Virus record (IMG/VR): IMGVR_UViG_3300027749_000135
Coordinates: 1 to 55,593 of that record
DNA from: a virus
Length of the DNA stretch: 55,593 nucleotides
Strand: one strand, 5' to 3'
Position numbers and translations under genes: made by a program. This document shows, piece after piece, positions 52,274-55,593 of this stretch. The first letter of the stretch is position 1, and the number at the start of each line of letters is the position of its first letter. The notes under the pieces are model-generated. The model was not told the origin of the DNA and did not search any database. It saw only the letters and a program-made list of their open reading frames with translations.

Positions 52274-54588
52274 TATTCTTTAAATTTGTATTTTTCCAAC
52301 ATCATTGCTGGAGCACCACCAGGTCTTCCAACTTTATCTCTTACTTTAATTGAAACTGTCATACCATCAGTTTCAAGTGCGATTTCAAATCCATCGCTTG
52401 GCGCAACAGGATAAATTACATACTTAATTCTTGGATTTGCAGACAAGAGCATTCTTTTTTCTGTGCTCATAAAAAATACATGCTTATTATGTACGTAAAG
52501 ATATCCTTCACCAATGGCATGATTTATAAAATCTGTAACAAATGGTGGATTGGTTAAAACTATTTCATTGTCTATTTCTTTTGATAATGTCACCGCGTTA
52601 TTGGTATCAAATGCTTGAAGAGCTCTATCTATATTAATATCAGGCGAAATAATTGAGAAAAATTTTCTAAAATTATTTTTCCATATATCAGAATTTCCTT
52701 TAACTGATCCAAAACCACAATTTAAAAATGCCAAACTAGATCCGTATTTTACAGAGATAGGTAGAATATCTTCTGGACCACCATCGCCATAAATGTTAAT
52801 GTCAGATAAGGCTCTTCCAATTGCAATAAAGTCTCCAAACTTAGCACCCTCTGGTAGCGGAACAAGATTTTCTGATGACCAGTTAATAGGTCTTCTTACA
52901 TTTAATCCACCAACTTTTTCAACGTCTTCTTCAGTGTAGTCTAGCTCAGAAACTGTTAAAAGATGTAATAGCTCTTGAGCCCATGGCTCTTGTGAATATT
53001 CTGAAAGCTCTTTTAGTTTTAAAACATCTAAAACATTATCTTCAAAAGTATGTCCTTTATTTCCTTCTAGAGATCCTAACGGTTTGGTTGCAATTGTAAA
53101 CTTATCTATCTTAATATCTTTATCTTTTCTTAACAAAGAAATCTCTGATTCTGGAGGAGTATCATTTGAAATTAATTCAGATGCAAGATCTTTTGTGATA
53201 GTGGTTCTTTCTGGCTTTGGCACTTCAACGGTCAAAGACTTTGAAGTTTGTGTTCTTATTGGAAGACCTTTATTATTAACAACATTTTTTAAGTCATCAA
53301 AGCTATACACCTCTAAAAACTCTTTAACAGATTCTGATATAGTAGCTTCTGCATTCTTTTGCCAGCCTTTTAAAATATTAGGATCAAAATTCATCTTACT
53401 AAATTCTCCTCTATCCACAAGCTTAACAGCATTTCCTTCTTGATCAGAGATCATGAAACCCTCTTGATTGGTTGTCATAATATTTCCGTCTAAAGTTTTT
53501 AAATACGTTTTAAATTGACCTAAATAGTTTAACTTTTCTATAAACTTAGATTTAAGATTGGTAAGAATATTTATTAGCTCTACAATCATAACTATTCTTG
53601 TATCTTGAGCTAAAGACAGATAGGAATCAAATTTTTGTTGAGTGTCTATTTTTCCTTTTTCTGTTTTTTTAGAATCTATTTCTTTTTGTACTCTATTATT
53701 TAGCCAAGAATTAAATCCATTATAGAATTCTTTTGGATCAACAACTTGAGTTCCTTGACGTACAAGAGTATTCTGATAAGTGCTAAATAACATAGTAAAG
53801 TTTTCATTTTGTATAATATCTTCAATATCTAATGAACTAATAATCTCTTCACAAACTGATAATTGCTCATTGATGTAGTTGGATTCTTCCAAAGAGAATT
53901 TAACTTTTCCAGAAAGAGATGGTATGTAAGGATCTGTCATAAACACACCAGGCGTGGGATTTAATTCAGATACTTTAGCGTTATAGTTTGCTTTAGCATT
54001 ATCAATAGTTCCAGTATATCGCGTATGAAATGCAATGCCAATATCAGAATTAGCTATATCACCTGCTAGTGCAGAGTCTAGTGGAACAGCGTATATAATG
54101 GTGTTGGGCTGAAAAGTCAAGCACTCTTCTCCGCCAATCATCTCAGTGCTTAATGATTCACTATCATAAAGAAAATCACCCTGCCAAACTTCACCCTCAG
54201 GTATACCCATATTAGGAATTGATAGCAAAAGTTTTTGCATTTTTCTAACAAGATCTGGAGCGTGGCCATAAAGAACTTGACAATCTTCAGGAGTTCTAGC
54301 ATACTTGGGATTTTTAGCAAATAGGCCTTTGGTAGCAACTCCAGGCCCCTCAAGACCTGGAAAACTCATAAAACACATGGCAGCTGGAGCACCGTCAATT
54401 TTTACAGATTTTGTAATACTAGATTGATTCTCTGATTGCAAATCAGAGAATATATTTTTTAGAGTTTCCAATAACCAATTTACACCAAACTTTCCACCCA
54501 AATGAACCAAATCTTCAGCATGAGTACTATGAAGGTTTGTACCTTTTCCAAATGCTTCTTGAATAAATTGCTTAGCATAAATCGTCAT
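52273..54588 (-). CDS. DUF6267-type protein with ligase-like nucleotidyltransferase domain
   Basis: 771 residues. SVKIDGAPAAMCF (about 62-75, KxDG), GVATKGLFAK (about 83-92), EGEVWQGDFLY (about 131-141), FQPNTIIYAVP (about 160-170) and GIAFHTRYTG (about 184-194) match, in order, motifs of DUF6267-family proteins of T4-like marine phages and resemble nucleotidyltransferase motif I (Lys-x-Asp-Gly) of ATP-dependent DNA/RNA ligases. The remaining 550 residues (helical, then FGSVKGNSDIWKNNF) are unassigned. Its activity (nucleic acid end joining or adenylation) is inferred. GAGG SD and ACTAATTAC upstream. Confidence 0.65.
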   Translation of the reverse strand: MTIYAKQFIQEAFGKGTNLHSTHAEDLVHLGGKFGVNWLLETLKNIFSDLQSENQSSITKSVKIDGAPAAMCFMSFPGLEGPGVATKGLFAKNPKYARTPEDCQVLYGHAPDLVRKMQKLLLSIPNMGIPEGEVWQGDFLYDSESLSTEMIGGEECLTFQPNTIIYAVPLDSALAGDIANSDIGIAFHTRYTGTIDNAKANYNAKVSELNPTPGVFMTDPYIPSLSGKVKFSLEESNYINEQLSVCEEIISSLDIEDIIQNENFTMLFSTYQNTLVRQGTQVVDPKEFYNGFNSWLNNRVQKEIDSKKTEKGKIDTQQKFDSYLSLAQDTRIVMIVELINILTNLKSKFIEKLNYLGQFKTYLKTLDGNIMTTNQEGFMISDQEGNAVKLVDRGEFSKMNFDPNILKGWQKNAEATISESVKEFLEVYSFDDLKNVVNNKGLPIRTQTSKSLTVEVPKPERTTITKDLASELISNDTPPESEISLLRKDKDIKIDKFTIATKPLGSLEGNKGHTFEDNVLDVLKLKELSEYSQEPWAQELLHLLTVSELDYTEEDVEKVGGLNVRRPINWSSENLVPLPEGAKFGDFIAIGRALSDINIYGDGGPEDILPISVKYGSSLAFLNCGFGSVKGNSDIWKNNFRKFFSIISPDINIDRALQAFDTNNAVTLSKEIDNEIVLTNPPFVTDFINHAIGEGYLYVHNKHVFFMSTEKRMLLSANPRIKYVIYPVAPSDGFEIALETDGMTVSIKVRDKVGRPGGAPAMMLEKYKFKE

Positions 54589-54610
54589 TTAAATACCTCA
54601 ACATAGTTAA

Positions 54611-54619
54611 GTAATTAGT
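54611..54619 (-). promoter_or_regulatory. ACTAATTAC element
   Basis: Minus-strand ACTAATTAC, 22 bases before the DUF6267 ATG (54588), with a GAGG SD between. Confidence 0.4.
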
Positions 54620-55306
54620 TCAAGACTCATGTATCCTATTACGAACTTCTAGCATAAAAATCTCAAAAAGCATTTCTTCTTGTTCAGAAAAGAATGTCTT
54701 TATAAATCTAGGTATAGAGAAACGACTCTTAGGACGTCTCATCCAGAGTAGCAAACCAATCTTAAACAAAATTTGAAGACGATAAGGCAGCTCAGTCTTC
54801 ATCTCATTAAACACTGACATTATAGTTTGAATAATTTCATTAAGATCATTTGTGGAATTCTTTTCATAGTCTGAAGAGCTAATTGAGGTAAACTTTAGCT
54901 TTTCTTGTATATCAATAAGCTCCATTTCATTATCATATGAAATCATGGTATTTAAGCTTACAATTCTATCAAGCTTTCTTTGCTTGCTGCCGTAAAGTTG
55001 TTCAAGTATAGGATACTTAATCCAGCCAGCAAAAGACATCTCTACTTTAAACTCTGGATCTTTATCATATCTATCAAAGACTTTAAGTGTAGAATCATAA
55101 GCAATCTCCATGACTCTGGATGGTGCAAGATATACTTTGCCCTTATTTATTTTAAGGGCAAGAGATCTGGCATAAGCTGTCATGGTTGTAAAAAAAGGAT
55201 CTAATTTCTCTTGAGTACGACCACTCTCAATCCACTCATTTTGAAGACGTATTAGCTCTTTTTCTGTGGGCGGTTTTTCGGTGGTGTATTCATTAGAAAT
55301 GTTCAT
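54620..55306 (-). CDS. Sigma-70-like late transcription factor, gp55-like
   Basis: 228 residues. FFTTMTAYARSLALKIN, VMEIAYDSTLKVFDRYDKDPEF and MSFAGWIKYPILEQLYGSKQRK match the arrangement of sigma region 2 (core-binding and -10-recognition helices) found in T4 gp55 and related short phage sigma factors. Region 4 is weak or missing, as in gp55, which needs a coactivator. It is the obvious reader of the recurring ACTAAYTAA boxes (inference). Its ATG lies just below the stop of the right-edge frame. Confidence 0.7.
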   Translation of the reverse strand: MNISNEYTTEKPPTEKELIRLQNEWIESGRTQEKLDPFFTTMTAYARSLALKINKGKVYLAPSRVMEIAYDSTLKVFDRYDKDPEFKVEMSFAGWIKYPILEQLYGSKQRKLDRIVSLNTMISYDNEMELIDIQEKLKFTSISSSDYEKNSTNDLNEIIQTIMSVFNEMKTELPYRLQILFKIGLLLWMRRPKSRFSIPRFIKTFFSEQEEMLFEIFMLEVRNRIHES

Positions 55307-55593
55307 TTATACCAACTTTGCAAATACAATATTGTCTGTTCCATTCTTTACAAGAATGCCTAGCTTCTTTTCTTCCACATAGAATTCAAATTCACCTTGA
55401 AGCTTTGAAACAAAGTTCTTGATTGAGTCTGAGTCAATCACAAACTTGGTCCAGGCAGATCCGGGATTTAGTGGACCAACCTTTCTAGAGATATTAGTTA
55501 CAGACGGTACAGAATATTCAACCTCAAGTTCACCGTCTTTATTTACAAAAGTTAGCGGCTTCCAGGAGTTGCCCACAAAGAATCCAGAAAAGA
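55307..55593 (-). CDS. Partial protein at right edge, sliding clamp candidate
   Basis: The frame is open to the end of the window, so the true start is outside; a GTG at 55576 is not needed. 95 residues remain, of alternating strands (WTKFVIDSDSIKNFVSKLQG, KLGILVKNGTDNIVFAKLV). In T4 the clamp gene 45 is near 55 and its C-terminal domain has a similar strand pattern with FxxI, so a gp45-like sliding clamp is possible. No motif proves it. Confidence 0.35.
   Translation of the reverse strand, partial: FSGFFVGNSWKPLTFVNKDGELEVEYSVPSVTNISRKVGPLNPGSAWTKFVIDSDSIKNFVSKLQGEFEFYVEEKKLGILVKNGTDNIVFAKLV

Noticed and set aside
1-55593. CRISPR array or tRNA genes
   Set aside because: No regular spaced direct repeats other than the two-copy GC-rich repeat at 45800 and in-gene repeats; no cloverleaf with a T-arm seen in the short intergenic gaps.
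1-55593. Temperate prophage
   Set aside because: No integrase, repressor, attachment repeat or host flank is seen; gene content is that of a lytic T4-like phage.

Overview
The window is a contiguous piece of the genome of a tailed bacteriophage with a contractile tail (myovirus), AT-rich and densely packed. Neither end is natural: a dCMP deaminase gene is cut at base 1, and a reading frame runs off the right edge. There is no integrase, repressor, rRNA or recognisable tRNA. The core tail genes (sheath, tube, gp25-like and gp6-like wedge proteins), a gp17-like terminase, a gp47-like nuclease subunit, a gp55-like sigma factor and a DUF6267-type protein place it among distant T4-like phages, many of which are aquatic. 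Unlike T4 it uses a family A DNA polymerase and ThyX. Most genes have Shine-Dalgarno sites of the GGAG type, so the host is an SD-using bacterium. It cannot be named from sequence alone.

Layout. 1-2.85 kb (+): dCMP deaminase end, C-terminal half of the polymerase, SNF2-type helicase. 2.9-5.2 kb (-): three small unknown genes, then a membrane protein (holin candidate) and a peptidoglycan-active enzyme. 5.2-12 kb (-): glycine-rich adhesin, collar-domain tail fibre and a repeat-bearing fibre/baseplate protein. 12-24.3 kb (-): a 1534-residue modular baseplate protein, gp6-like, gp25-like, two tube-fold proteins, the sheath and a further virion protein. 24.3-31.7 kb (-): replication and nucleotide cluster (gp47-like phosphoesterase, flap exonuclease, two HNH proteins, primase, thymidylate kinase, GNAT) read from a regulatory hub at 31.66-31.87 kb. 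31.9-34.4 kb (+): unknown gene and the N-terminal (exonuclease plus half palm) part of the polymerase. 34.4-45.8 kb: virion-type and unknown genes on both strands, ThyX with a dATP/dGTP pyrophosphohydrolase-like gene, and a four-helix membrane/coiled-coil protein with an HU-like partner. 46-48.8 kb: Cas4-like nuclease facing the large terminase. 48.8-49.5 kb: a cobalamin riboswitch in front of a DUF6580-type membrane transporter gene. 49.7-52.2 kb (+): zinc-ribbon protein, acidic protein and a probably abundant virion protein. 52.3-55.6 kb (-): DUF6267-type nucleotidyltransferase-like protein, sigma factor and a partial protein.

How it fits together. Two recurring upstream elements seem to divide the genes. 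A GTTATATT box (twice with a TTTACA box 17 nt upstream) precedes mainly replication and nucleotide genes. An ACTAAYTAA box precedes mainly virion genes, often only two bases before an ATG that has no SD site. The most distinctive systems are the B12 riboswitch/transporter unit, whose ribosome binding site lies in a loop able to kiss the riboswitch core, the polymerase split between motifs A and B into two distant genes, and nested repeat modules in the baseplate/fibre proteins.
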